DNA of 39,572 bases from Methanocorpusculum sp. (GTDB lineage: Archaea > Halobacteriota > Methanomicrobia > Methanomicrobiales > Methanocorpusculaceae). The notes below the pieces were generated by a model. That model was not told the origin of the DNA, did not search any database, and worked only from the letters and a program-made list of their open reading frames with translations. The first letter of the stretch is position 1. Every line of letters starts with the position of its first letter. The position numbers were made by a program, and so were the translations under genes. The stretch lies in contig JAFOFB010000012.1 of the NCBI GenBank assembly GCA_017387505.1, positions 1 through 39,572 on the forward strand. Direction: 5' to 3'. Shown here piece by piece: positions 8,187 through 16,351 of the stretch.

Positions 8187-9740
8187 ATGAATGAGAGCAG
8201 ACTATCCCGATTCCGGAAATGGTTCGCCAACACTTTTGTGTTCTTCGGTCCAGGACTTCTATTAGCAATTACTGCTGCCGGAGAGGCCGGAATTACGGAG
8301 GCCATCGAGATTGGAGCACACTATGGACTGGCTCTTCTCTTGGTTGTAATTATTACTCTCTTGTTCAAATATGCATTCACAAACGGAATTGCCCGTTATA
8401 CTCTTGCAACGGGTCATACGATTTTCGATGCACTAAACAAACTTCCAGGACCGAAAAACTGGGGGCCGATTCTGGTTATCGTATCTTATTGTCTTGAGAT
8501 GTTTGCAATCGGGGCTATGGTTCTGTTTGCTGCAACATTCCTCGACTATTTAATTCCCGGAGTATTTTCAATATTCCTTCTATCGATAACTATTCTTGTT
8601 GCAGCTCTGTCTCTCCTTAGAACCCATATCTTCCACAAATTCGAGAAGATTATGGCTGTAATCGTGCTCGTCATGGGAGTATCCATGATTATTGTGCTCT
8701 CCACTTTCCCGTTCAACTTCGAGATGATTACATCTGGTCTTATCCCGAATATTCCAAAGGGTTCAGAGACTGCAATCCTTGCGATTTTAGGAGTTGTGGG
8801 ATCAGGTCTTAACTTAATGCTCTACTCAGTCTGGCTCAAGGAAAAGAGTGACAAGGCAGAGGTTGAAGGCGGAGGATGTTATGTCAAAAATGAAGCCTTC
8901 TTCAAACGGTTCGTCAAGAGTGTAAATCTAGACATTGCGCTTGGTTTTGCAATCGTTGCCCTTGTTACCTTCGGTTTCATGTGTCTTGGATATGCCGGAT
9001 TTGCAGTGTCTTTTATGCCGCACGGAGCAGAACTGAACCTTGATATCTTAATCACACAGGTTCTCTATCTTTTCAGTTCAATTCCGTATGGAACATACTT
9101 CTTCCTGCTTTTCGTGGCAATAATCTTCTTTGGATCTGTTGTCATTGGAATTGATGCAAGAGCCAAGGCACTGACGCGTGTCGTCGTTTCGATGAGGAGT
9201 GATGCAGGAAAAGAAAAAATCAAAAGCAGCAGGATTTATCAGTTATTTATCTGGCTCTTTGTTGTAATCATTTTCCTGTCGATTTTAATCGGAGAACCGA
9301 TGGCAATCATCAGAACCAGTGCAGTTATTTGTGCACTTCTCTTTGGTGTGTTTGGATTTATTCTGATTTATTTAAACACACGCCTTCCGGATTATGCACG
9401 TGCAAGCAGACTCTGGATGCTGGCGATTGGAATCGGAAGCGTACTTTCTGTTTATGTGGCTCTTCTGATAGAGGGTTCATTCCTGGAGTTCGGACTTCCG
9501 CTCTTTGAAAGTGTCTTAGTCTGTTCGGTTGTCTTCTACATATTCTGCCGCACAAAGACTTTCGAGCGTATGGCATCAGGCAAGTCCAATATTGTCGATA
9601 AGTTCTGGGTCATCTTTATCTTTGGTATCATCTCGATTTACGGTACATACAGCGGAATCACTGTTGCCGGAGAGTATGGAGGCTACATCTTAAACTTCCG
9701 CGATTTAGGAGCGATATGCAATACGTTCATGGAAGGGTAA
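8187..9740 (+). CDS. Nramp-like transporter without metal motif, fused to start of a 5TMR_LYT-type sensor domain
   Basis: A 517-residue polytopic protein. Residues 1-430 follow the Nramp (SLC11) plan: GPGLLLAI and IGAHYG flank TM1, and LGVVGSGLNLMLYSVWLKEK is TM6. The metal-binding motifs are gone: GEAG (32-35) stands where DPGN belongs, and the TM6 MPH is replaced by SGL before the Asn. It is therefore unlikely to move divalent metals like a true Nramp. Residues about 433-517 look like the start of a 5TM LytS-type sensor domain (FGIISIYGTYSGI, LNFRDLGAI) and stop abruptly after FMEG. The rest of that domain appears in another frame directly downstream (9748-9969), without its middle. Substrate unknown. 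Confidence 0.7.
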   Translation: MNESRLSRFRKWFANTFVFFGPGLLLAITAAGEAGITEAIEIGAHYGLALLLVVIITLLFKYAFTNGIARYTLATGHTIFDALNKLPGPKNWGPILVIVSYCLEMFAIGAMVLFAATFLDYLIPGVFSIFLLSITILVAALSLLRTHIFHKFEKIMAVIVLVMGVSMIIVLSTFPFNFEMITSGLIPNIPKGSETAILAILGVVGSGLNLMLYSVWLKEKSDKAEVEGGGCYVKNEAFFKRFVKSVNLDIALGFAIVALVTFGFMCLGYAGFAVSFMPHGAELNLDILITQVLYLFSSIPYGTYFFLLFVAIIFFGSVVIGIDARAKALTRVVVSMRSDAGKEKIKSSRIYQLFIWLFVVIIFLSILIGEPMAIIRTSAVICALLFGVFGFILIYLNTRLPDYARASRLWMLAIGIGSVLSVYVALLIEGSFLEFGLPLFESVLVCSVVFYIFCRTKTFERMASGKSNIVDKFWVIFIFGIISIYGTYSGITVAGEYGGYILNFRDLGAICNTFMEG

Positions 9741-9747
9741 ATTTACG

Positions 9748-9969
9748 ATGCGCAGGGCAGTATACATCGCTGCGGTAGTTGAGCTTCTCCATCTTCTTGT
9801 TATCTTCCCTGTGTATGTTCTTGCAACAGGAACAATGAACTTTGCAATGATTCAGGATGTAATCATTACAACTATACTTCCAATGACTATTGTAAACTCT
9901 GCAGGATTGATGATTTTTGCCCACTTCTCGCAGAAATATCAGATTCTTGAAAGCGGGCTTAAAAAATGA
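9748..9969 (+). CDS. Small membrane protein, C-terminal remnant of a 5TMR_LYT-type domain
   Basis: A 73-residue frame with two hydrophobic segments. AAVVELLHLLVIFPVY and TTILPMTIVNSAGLMIFAHF match the last two helices of LytS-type 5TM receptors (ELLHM and LPMIxxNSxG signatures). It lies 7 bases after the Nramp-like gene, shifted by one frame. The central helices of the domain are missing, which suggests an internal deletion that left two pieces, or a small protein reused in its own right. GGAAGGG lies 10 bases before the ATG and could allow translation. The stop codon overlaps the next small ORF (ATGA). Whether it is functional is open. Confidence 0.5.
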   Translation: MRRAVYIAAVVELLHLLVIFPVYVLATGTMNFAMIQDVIITTILPMTIVNSAGLMIFAHFSQKYQILESGLKK

Positions 9970-10034
9970 CTCCAAAGAGTGTTGCAGCTGAGATTAAAAG
10001 TCTGGTGTCCCATGACACGGAGGAAAACAAATGA
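9966..10034 (+). CDS. 22-residue coupled small ORF
   Basis: A 23-codon frame starts in an ATGA overlap with the preceding 73-residue frame and ends in an ATGA overlap with the following binding-protein gene. Its product starts MTPKSVAAEIKSLV and ends acidic (HDTEENK); it looks like a soluble amphipathic helix. A GGAGG near its 3' end is the ribosome-binding site of the next gene. The double four-base coupling argues for translation, but it may only pass ribosomes along, or be a remnant of the cytoplasmic linker of the broken sensor. Confidence 0.3.
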   Translation: MTPKSVAAEIKSLVSHDTEENK

Positions 10035-11221
10035 GCAGTAACCACAAACACCACATTGGTCTTCCAAAGAAGGGCACAATTATCATGATTGCCATTCTGG
10101 TGATTCTTATAAACCTCCTGTTTGTGTCTGTTGGAGATTATCCGGAGGATAACAAAATCCGTGTGGCTGTTCTTCTGCCGTTCTCAGGAGGTATGGAGGA
10201 GTTTGGAATCGAGTACGCCAGAGGTGTTGAGATTGCTGTCGAGGAGTTAAATGGTCATGTGCTTCCTGGAGGAAGGACCTATGTGGTTGATTACTTCGAT
10301 ACGAATGGGGACACAATGCTTCTCTTAAACACATTCCTTGAGATTTACAATGAGGGCTATCCTGTTGTAATTGGTCCTATGACCTCAACAGAAACTCTTG
10401 CTGTTGCAAAGTATGCGGAGGTTTTAGGAGTTGTTCTGCTGTCTCCGGGGGCTACTTCCGATGAGCTTACAGCATACGGGGATTATGTGTTTAGAACCGT
10501 TTCTTCCGACAGGTATCTTGGAATCGGTCTTGGAAAAATCATTGGCGGAAATGATGAGTTTGAAAATGTTATGATTATCCACACCGATGACAGTTATGGT
10601 GTTGGTCTGGCTGAACTTTTCATAGAAGAGCTTGAAAAGTATCATAAAGAACCAAAGGCTGTAATCGAGATACCTCTTGAAACCTATACAGAAGATTTTG
10701 ATATTGATGTAACTGTCAAACTTATGCAGAAGATAAATCCTGATGCAGTATTTGCGATTACTCCAAACTCAGCAAGCTTTGTTGAACTTATGAGAAAGAC
10801 AGATGCCGCAGGTCTTTCTCCGCAGTGGTTTGTAACTGATTACTCTGCAAGTTCGGAGGTGGCGCATTCTGGTAAGTTTGCAGAAGGGATTATTGCCGCG
10901 GTTCCTTCCAAGAAAGGTTCGGATGTGACATATGCGAAGCGTTATGCGGATAAGTTTGGTGCTCCCATGAAGATTCAGGACTCAATATACGGATATGATG
11001 CCATGATGATGGTGGCAGAATCTATTAACAGTCGTGGGTACAGCGCAGAACAGATTAGAGACGGTCTTCGGGACATCAGATATGTGGGACTTTCCGGAGC
11101 TATCGTTTTTGATGAGAGTGGTGACAGATATCCGGTCTATGATGTGATGCAGGTTAGAAATGGTGAATGGGTTGTTCTTCCATGGAGTGAAGTAATGTCT
11201 TTTGAGGCAGGACATCACTGA
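10031..11221 (+). CDS. Leu/Ile/Val-type (Peripla_BP_6) solute-binding protein, membrane-anchored
   Basis: A 396-residue protein with an N-terminal membrane segment (about 16-34) and then a type I periplasmic binding fold like LivJ: RVAVLLPFSGGMEEFGIEYARG, VDYFDTNGD, VVIGPMTSTETLAVAKYAE, GVVLLSPGATSDEL, FRTVSSD, IHTDDSYGVGLAELF. No lipobox Cys is evident, so it should be held by its N-terminal helix. The GGAGG site is 6 bases before the ATG, which overlaps the stop of the 22-codon ORF. No Liv permease or ATPase genes are present. It may be an orphan receptor, or serve a transporter elsewhere. Amino-acid or amide ligands are typical of the family. Confidence 0.88.
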   Translation: MSSNHKHHIGLPKKGTIIMIAILVILINLLFVSVGDYPEDNKIRVAVLLPFSGGMEEFGIEYARGVEIAVEELNGHVLPGGRTYVVDYFDTNGDTMLLLNTFLEIYNEGYPVVIGPMTSTETLAVAKYAEVLGVVLLSPGATSDELTAYGDYVFRTVSSDRYLGIGLGKIIGGNDEFENVMIIHTDDSYGVGLAELFIEELEKYHKEPKAVIEIPLETYTEDFDIDVTVKLMQKINPDAVFAITPNSASFVELMRKTDAAGLSPQWFVTDYSASSEVAHSGKFAEGIIAAVPSKKGSDVTYAKRYADKFGAPMKIQDSIYGYDAMMMVAESINSRGYSAEQIRDGLRDIRYVGLSGAIVFDESGDRYPVYDVMQVRNGEWVVLPWSEVMSFEAGHH

Positions 11222-11299
11222 TTCTCTGTAACAAATCACTTTTTTGTTTATATCTTGAAAATCCTAATCCTTATCATGTTCCATGTCCTATAATCTACC

Positions 11300-12637
11300 A
11301 TGGGAGACGGGGGTCGCGGAGGGTTTTCAGGCTCGCTGAGTTTTATTTTAACAGCAGCAGGAACAGCTGTTGGTCTTGGATGTATATGGAGATTCCCATA
11401 TCTGACTGCAGAGCATGGTGGAGGAATATTCATCTTATGTTATGTTGCCATCCTTTTAACTCTTGGAATTACACTTCTTGCGGTTGAGTTTGCCATAGGC
11501 AGAAAGACCGGAGTTGGTGTTTTGGATGCGTTTGGAAAACTTAACCCGAAGTTTGGTTTTCTTGGAATAATATGTGTATTAGTTTGTACACTAACTCAAC
11601 CTTATTTTGCAGTTCTTGGTGCATGCATTACGAAGTATGGTTTCCTGTATGCATCAGGCAGTGGAGAACTTGCATCAGAAGCAGGATTCTACGGGACATA
11701 TATTGCTTCAAATTTCGAACCTCTTTTGTGGCTTCTGTTCTACATAGTCATAGTTGCAGTTATTGTATACTTTGGAGTTCAGGCAGGAATTGAACGTGTC
11801 TGTAAAATTGTAATGCCAATTGAGGTATTCTTAATTGTTATTCTGGCTATAGACTGTCTGAGTATTCCTGGAGCATTGGACGGACTTGTCTATTTCCTTG
11901 CCCCGAATTTTGATAATTTCACACCGGATGCAGTGCTTGCGGCTCTTGGGCAGGTGTTCTATTCATTATCACTCGGACTTGGTGTGATGGTGACCTTTGG
12001 TTCATATCTTTCTAAGAAGGTAAACATTATCAAATCTTCATGTTCAACCGTCTTTTTTACTTTCCTTGTATCTATGCTTTCCGGAGCTTTGATTGTACCT
12101 GCGAGTTATCTTTATACAAACGGCAACCAGGCAGCAGCAGGTTCCGGGGGAATCTTTGAATCACTTCCGATGGTCTTTGATATGATGTCGTTTGGAACGG
12201 TTACGGGCGGAGCATTTTTTATTTTATTGGCTCTTGCAGCACTTACTTCAACGATTGCAGGGTTTGAGGTGATTGTTACTGCATTAAAGGACAGACTTGG
12301 ATTCTCACGTTTAAAGGGCGTTATCATCATGAGTGTTTACACCTTAATTCTTGGTGGATTCATATCGCTTGGTTATGGTGCATTAAACTGGATTCAGATT
12401 GGAGGTATGTATCTTCTTGAGTTCTTTGATTTTATTAGCGGAACAATTCTGATGCCGCTGATGGTATTTTTCACATGTATTCTGGTGGCCTACTTTGTCA
12501 AACCAAAGGTTGTTCTGGATGAGATGGATTTAGGACCTAAGAGTGTACTTCGCAAGGGACTTTGGTTTATGCTGAAGTTTGTCTGCCCTGCATGTATTGC
12601 GATTATTTTCATAACAAACATCATTGGGATGTTCTAA
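11300..12637 (+). CDS. Neurotransmitter:sodium symporter (NSS/SNF) family transporter
   Basis: A 445-residue protein with 11-12 hydrophobic helices. The NSS signature is at the start: LSFILTAAGTAVGLGCIWRF then PYLTAEHGGGIF (about residues 13-44), with Cys at the position often held by Asn. VEFAIGRKTG follows. Family members couple Na+ to uptake of amino acids, often tryptophan, tyrosine or branched-chain residues in prokaryotes (TnaT, Tyt1, MhsT). A TATA-like GTTTATATC lies near 11247, about 50 bases upstream. It sits beside two solute-binding proteins and not far from the aryl-acid genes, so an amino-acid substrate is likely, but the exact one is unknown. Confidence 0.92.
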   Translation: MGDGGRGGFSGSLSFILTAAGTAVGLGCIWRFPYLTAEHGGGIFILCYVAILLTLGITLLAVEFAIGRKTGVGVLDAFGKLNPKFGFLGIICVLVCTLTQPYFAVLGACITKYGFLYASGSGELASEAGFYGTYIASNFEPLLWLLFYIVIVAVIVYFGVQAGIERVCKIVMPIEVFLIVILAIDCLSIPGALDGLVYFLAPNFDNFTPDAVLAALGQVFYSLSLGLGVMVTFGSYLSKKVNIIKSSCSTVFFTFLVSMLSGALIVPASYLYTNGNQAAAGSGGIFESLPMVFDMMSFGTVTGGAFFILLALAALTSTIAGFEVIVTALKDRLGFSRLKGVIIMSVYTLILGGFISLGYGALNWIQIGGMYLLEFFDFISGTILMPLMVFFTCILVAYFVKPKVVLDEMDLGPKSVLRKGLWFMLKFVCPACIAIIFITNIIGMF

Positions 12638-12789
12638 CAATTCATTTTTTATTCTAAGCGGATAGTGAACTGATTTTAGAGAAATTAAAGATACTATTCA
12701 GAATAGGTGGATAAAGTATTGTTGGAAACAATTTTCTAAAACGACAGCGTACACTATTGTTTGAAATTTACAAAAGAAAAGAAAACAAG

Positions 12790-12863
12790 TGGGCACGATG
12801 AGATTCGAACTCATGACCTCTCGGTTATCAGCCGAGCGCACCACCTAGCTATGCTACGCGCCC
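12790..12863 (-). tRNA. tRNA-Ile (anticodon GAT)
   Basis: The minus strand folds into a full cloverleaf: acceptor GGGCGCG/CGTGCCC with one G-T wobble, anticodon stem CTCGG/CCGAG with loop CTGATAA, and T stem ATGAG/CTCAT around TTCGAAT. The anticodon GAT reads isoleucine codons ATC/ATT. The discriminator base is A. CCA is not encoded and no intron is seen. Confidence 0.95.
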
Positions 12864-12885
12864 TTGTACCCTATAATATATGCTG

Positions 12886-12903
12886 TTTGTATATTTATAC
12901 TTT
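12886..12903 (-). promoter_or_regulatory. TATA box of tRNA-Ile
   Basis: On the minus strand, GTATAAATATAC preceded by purines lies about 26-37 bases before the mature tRNA 5' end, the expected place for an archaeal TBP site. Confidence 0.5.
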
Positions 12904-12968
12904 TTTAATCAATGTCTGTAAGTCTGCCGCATATTTAATCCCCTCATATAACCAATATATAGAGAATT

Positions 12969-14753
12969 ATGGCAGAAGAGAGTTCCAAAAAATATCTCCT
13001 TGGAAATGACGCAATCGCTCATGCGTGCCTTGAATCCGGAATTGACTTCGTTTCCGGCTATCCCGGTACTCCGTCATCTGAAGTTATTGACCGTCTTAGA
13101 ACACAGAAAGACCCGTGGTTCTACCTCGAATGGTCTGTAAATGAGAAGGTCGCCTTCGAAAACGCGCTTGCAGCAAGCTGGTGCGGACTGCGCTCCATCG
13201 TTACAATGAAGCACGTTGGATTAAATGTCGCTGCCGACCCGTTAATGACCTCTTCCTCCACAGGAACCAAAGGCGGATTTGTCATTCTCTCCGCTGACGA
13301 CCCGTTCGCACACAGTTCCCAAAACGAACAGGACTCAAGAATGTATGCCAAGTTCGCGCAGATTCCATGTCTTGACCCTTCATCCGTTCAGGAAGCACAC
13401 GACTTCATCAAATCCGCATGGGAACTCTCCGAAAAGTTCTCCCTCCCTGTTCTCTTCCGCCCGACAACCCGTATCTGCCACTCAAAGAGCGATGTAGAAC
13501 TTGGAGCGCAGACCCCGTCTACCCGCAAAGGAGCATTCGAGAAAAACCCGAAACAGTACGTCGTTGTTCCGGCACACACCAGAGTGCTTCACGTCGAGCT
13601 TACCAAAAAGCAGGAAGCAGTTGCAAAACATCTCGTTGACGCAGGATACAATAAAGCAGAAATCCGCGGAAAGAAACTCGTCATTGCAGGAGGTATCTCC
13701 GCATCCTACGTTGAAGAGATTCTCGCAGACGACATCTCCTTTGTAAAGATTGGAGCATACCCGATCGACCGCGAATGGCTGGCTGGAATTGTTGCACAGC
13801 ACGAAGAAGTTCTCGTTGTCGAAGAACTCATGCCGGTAATCGAAGAGGCTGTCCTTGCCGCTTCAAACGGTGTTGTCGTCCACGGAAAACTTGACGGCAC
13901 TCTCCCGCACGAAGGCGAGTTCTCCACTGCATTAGTCGCCAAAGCTTTAGCTGCTGTAGGCTTTGCAGAAAACAGCTATCCTGAAGCACCGGTCGCCGCA
14001 GAAGTTCCGGCAAGACCTGCAATCCTTTGCCCTGGCTGTCTGCACCGCTCCGTCTTCTACGCAATGAAGAAGGTCTTCAAAGATGGAATTTTCCCGTCCG
14101 ATATCGGATGTTACACCTTAGGTCTCCAGCTCGGGGCAGTTGATACTACCATTTGTATGGGTGCATCCGTTACCGTAGGCTCTGGAATCGCTCACTCTGT
14201 TGAAGGGGCTGAAGTCGTCTCCACCATTGGGGACTCAACCTTCCTCCACACTGGAGTCAACGGATTAATCAACGCAGTCTACAACAACGCAAACCAGACT
14301 GTAATCATTCTCGACAACAGAATCACTGCAATGACCGGTCACCAGCCGAACCCGAACACAGGAATGACCGCCTGCGGTGTCGAGTCCCCGAAGATTTCCT
14401 TAGAAGAACTAGCACGCGCCTGCGGTGTCAAGTTCGTCGAAGCTGTTGACCCGTATGACTTAACCCACCTCTTAGCAGTCTTAAAGGAAGCAAAAGAGAA
14501 GAAAGGTGTTAAAGTCATCATCGCAAAACAGCCGTGTGTTATCATGAACAAACGCCTTGGAATCAAGCGCAACAGATACGTCGTAGATTCCGACCGCTGT
14601 CTCAAATGCGGAGCATGCATCAGATACGGATGTCCGGCACTTGAAACCGATGAGAACGGAGCAGCACGCACCACTTCTCTTTGTACAGGATGCGGAGTCT
14701 GTGCCGACATCTGTCCTGCAGGTGCAATTCACAAAGGAGGGGCACGCTCATGA
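12969..14753 (+). CDS. iorA: Indolepyruvate:ferredoxin oxidoreductase, alpha subunit
   Basis: A 594-residue subunit that carries TPP and iron-sulfur clusters. The N-terminal pyrimidine-binding domain starts GNDAIAHACLESG and SGYPGTPSSEV. The PP domain includes CPGCLHRSVFYAMKK and the TPP motif GDSTFLHTGVNGLINAVYNN with DNRITAMTGHQPNPNTG. The C-terminus is a two-cluster ferredoxin domain: CLKCGACIRYGCPAL and CTGCGVCADICPAGA (about 539-588). The enzyme interconverts arylpyruvates and arylacetyl-CoA with ferredoxin, oxidatively or, in methanogens making aromatic amino acids from aryl acids, reductively. The stop codon overlaps iorB by ATGA. ATATTTAAT about 30 bases upstream is a likely TATA box. 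Confidence 0.97.
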   Translation: MAEESSKKYLLGNDAIAHACLESGIDFVSGYPGTPSSEVIDRLRTQKDPWFYLEWSVNEKVAFENALAASWCGLRSIVTMKHVGLNVAADPLMTSSSTGTKGGFVILSADDPFAHSSQNEQDSRMYAKFAQIPCLDPSSVQEAHDFIKSAWELSEKFSLPVLFRPTTRICHSKSDVELGAQTPSTRKGAFEKNPKQYVVVPAHTRVLHVELTKKQEAVAKHLVDAGYNKAEIRGKKLVIAGGISASYVEEILADDISFVKIGAYPIDREWLAGIVAQHEEVLVVEELMPVIEEAVLAASNGVVVHGKLDGTLPHEGEFSTALVAKALAAVGFAENSYPEAPVAAEVPARPAILCPGCLHRSVFYAMKKVFKDGIFPSDIGCYTLGLQLGAVDTTICMGASVTVGSGIAHSVEGAEVVSTIGDSTFLHTGVNGLINAVYNNANQTVIILDNRITAMTGHQPNPNTGMTACGVESPKISLEELARACGVKFVEAVDPYDLTHLLAVLKEAKEKKGVKVIIAKQPCVIMNKRLGIKRNRYVVDSDRCLKCGACIRYGCPALETDENGAARTTSLCTGCGVCADICPAGAIHKGGARS

Positions 14754-15334
14754 AGAAAAGTTATGATGTCTTAATCGTTGGAATCGGAGGACAGGGAACC
14801 ATCCTCGCATCCAACGTCTTAGGTGACGCCTGCGTCTTAGAAGGCCGCCACGTCAGAGGAGCAGAAACCCACGGAATGTCCCAGAGAGGAGGATCTGTTG
14901 AGACTCACATCAGAATCGACGGCAAATTCGGCTCCTTAATTGCCCCTGGAACCGCAGACCTCTTAATCGCATTTGACGTCTTAGAGGCTCTCCGCTACCG
15001 TCACTTCTTAAAGCCGAATGGAACCATGATCATCAACCGCGAAATGGTTGTCCCGACCTCCGTCTACTCCAACAAACTGCCTGTCCCGAAGATTGAAGAC
15101 GTTGAAGCAGAACTCAAAGCCGGAGGACACAAAGTGGTCTTAATCAACGCAACAGAGATTGCAACCGAAGCCGGAAGCCCGCTTGCCGCAAACATCATCT
15201 TAATGGGAGCAGCATCCCACACCCTCCCGCTTGCAGTAAAGTCCCTCTCCGAAGCAGTCCGCAGAAACGTTCCGCCAAAGACTGTTGAAATCAACGAGAA
15301 GGCATTCAACCTCGGCCGCGAGGTTGCCCTCTAA
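14750..15334 (+). CDS. iorB: Indolepyruvate:ferredoxin oxidoreductase, beta subunit
   Basis: A 194-residue gamma-type POR domain protein: VLIVGIGGQGTILASNVLG (about 6-24), VRGAETHGMSQRGGSVETHI (about 38-57), then DLLIAFDVLEALRYRHFLKP. I chose ATG 14750, which forms ATGA with the iorA stop and has GGAGG 9 bases upstream; the longer frame from 14681 lies inside iorA and is not supported. The subunit completes the TPP enzyme with IorA and lines its active site and CoA pocket. Confidence 0.97.
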   Translation: MKKSYDVLIVGIGGQGTILASNVLGDACVLEGRHVRGAETHGMSQRGGSVETHIRIDGKFGSLIAPGTADLLIAFDVLEALRYRHFLKPNGTMIINREMVVPTSVYSNKLPVPKIEDVEAELKAGGHKVVLINATEIATEAGSPLAANIILMGAASHTLPLAVKSLSEAVRRNVPPKTVEINEKAFNLGREVAL

Positions 15335-15382
15335 ACTTTTTTTAATGCCAACAATTCATTAAAACAACACCGCAACATTAAC

Positions 15383-16276
15383 ATGAAAAAATCAGTCTTT
15401 AATGGACTTCACTATTTTGAATCAGGCAATGGAGAGCCGCTTGTTCTCCTGCATGCGCAAGGGACAGACAGTACTAGTTTTGAGAGTGTAATCCCAAAGC
15501 TTGCAAAACACTATCATGTCTATGCTGTTGACTGCTTCGGACATGGAAAAAGCCTGCATAATCCAGAGCTCTACACCCTAAAAGCCTGTGCAGACGCTGT
15601 CTCGGATTTCATCCGCGAAGTCGTAAAAGAGAAATGTACTATTCTCGGACATTCATCAGGAGGCCTGATAGCGGCACAGGTTGCCGCAGAAACCAACCTC
15701 TGCAAACGTCTCATCTTAGAAGACCCGCCATTCTTCTCCTGCGAAGGAGACAGAAGGTTTTCGACCTTCAACTATGTTGACCTCTCAACGGTCTGCCACC
15801 GCTTCCTGCAAAGCGGAGAAACCGACTTCCCTCTCTATTATTTCGAAAACCAGTATGCATGGAACTTCTTCCCGGAAAAGTCCAGACAGAACATTCGGGA
15901 AAAACTGACCGCCTCTGCAAAAAAATTCAGAACAAAACACCCGGACAAAAATCTGAAAGTACCCTTCTGGCCGAAGTCTGCTCTTGCCGGATTTGTCGGG
16001 ATGAACAACTATGACCCGGGATTTGGCGAAGCATTCTACACCAACTCATTCAACGAAGGAACATCCCACGCAGAAATTCTAAAGAAAATCACGTGTGAGA
16101 CAATCTTCCTTAAAGCAAAGTCCGATGAGAGTGACGGAATATTGATGTGTGCCTTATCCGAAGATGACCTTGCAGAGGTTGTCGCGCTCACCAAATGTTC
16201 TGTTATCAGGTTCGACTGTGGACACGGAATCCATATCGAAAAGAAACGTGAATTCCTAAAGGTACTGCTTCGATAA
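15383..16276 (+). CDS. Alpha/beta hydrolase
   Basis: A 297-residue alpha/beta hydrolase fold protein. The oxyanion-hole region is LVLLHAQGTDSTSF, where the usual HG is HA; the nucleophile elbow is LGHSSGGLIAAQ (Ser near residue 92). The late His lies in DCGHGIHIEKK near residue 281. An Asp acid is likely in the KAKSDESDG region. All three catalytic positions therefore seem present, but the substrate (ester, thioester or other) is not predictable. It stands alone between iorB and ftsY, with AT-rich DNA before it. Confidence 0.85.
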   Translation: MKKSVFNGLHYFESGNGEPLVLLHAQGTDSTSFESVIPKLAKHYHVYAVDCFGHGKSLHNPELYTLKACADAVSDFIREVVKEKCTILGHSSGGLIAAQVAAETNLCKRLILEDPPFFSCEGDRRFSTFNYVDLSTVCHRFLQSGETDFPLYYFENQYAWNFFPEKSRQNIREKLTASAKKFRTKHPDKNLKVPFWPKSALAGFVGMNNYDPGFGEAFYTNSFNEGTSHAEILKKITCETIFLKAKSDESDGILMCALSEDDLAEVVALTKCSVIRFDCGHGIHIEKKREFLKVLLR

Positions 16277-16351
16277 TTTTTCCTCAAAAATCCTTCAATA
16301 CTATCTATAGATAGAGAGGAATTTATAGCCTGACCGCCGAATAAATACATA

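Noticed and set aside
9015-9030. MPHG in the Nramp-like protein (about residues 277-280) as the TM6 metal motif
   Set aside because: It lies about 70 residues after the segment that aligns with TM6, in a loop near TM7/TM8; the true TM6 position holds SGLN.
12761-13009. 82-codon plus frame
   Set aside because: It reads through the tRNA-Ile gene antisense and into iorA.
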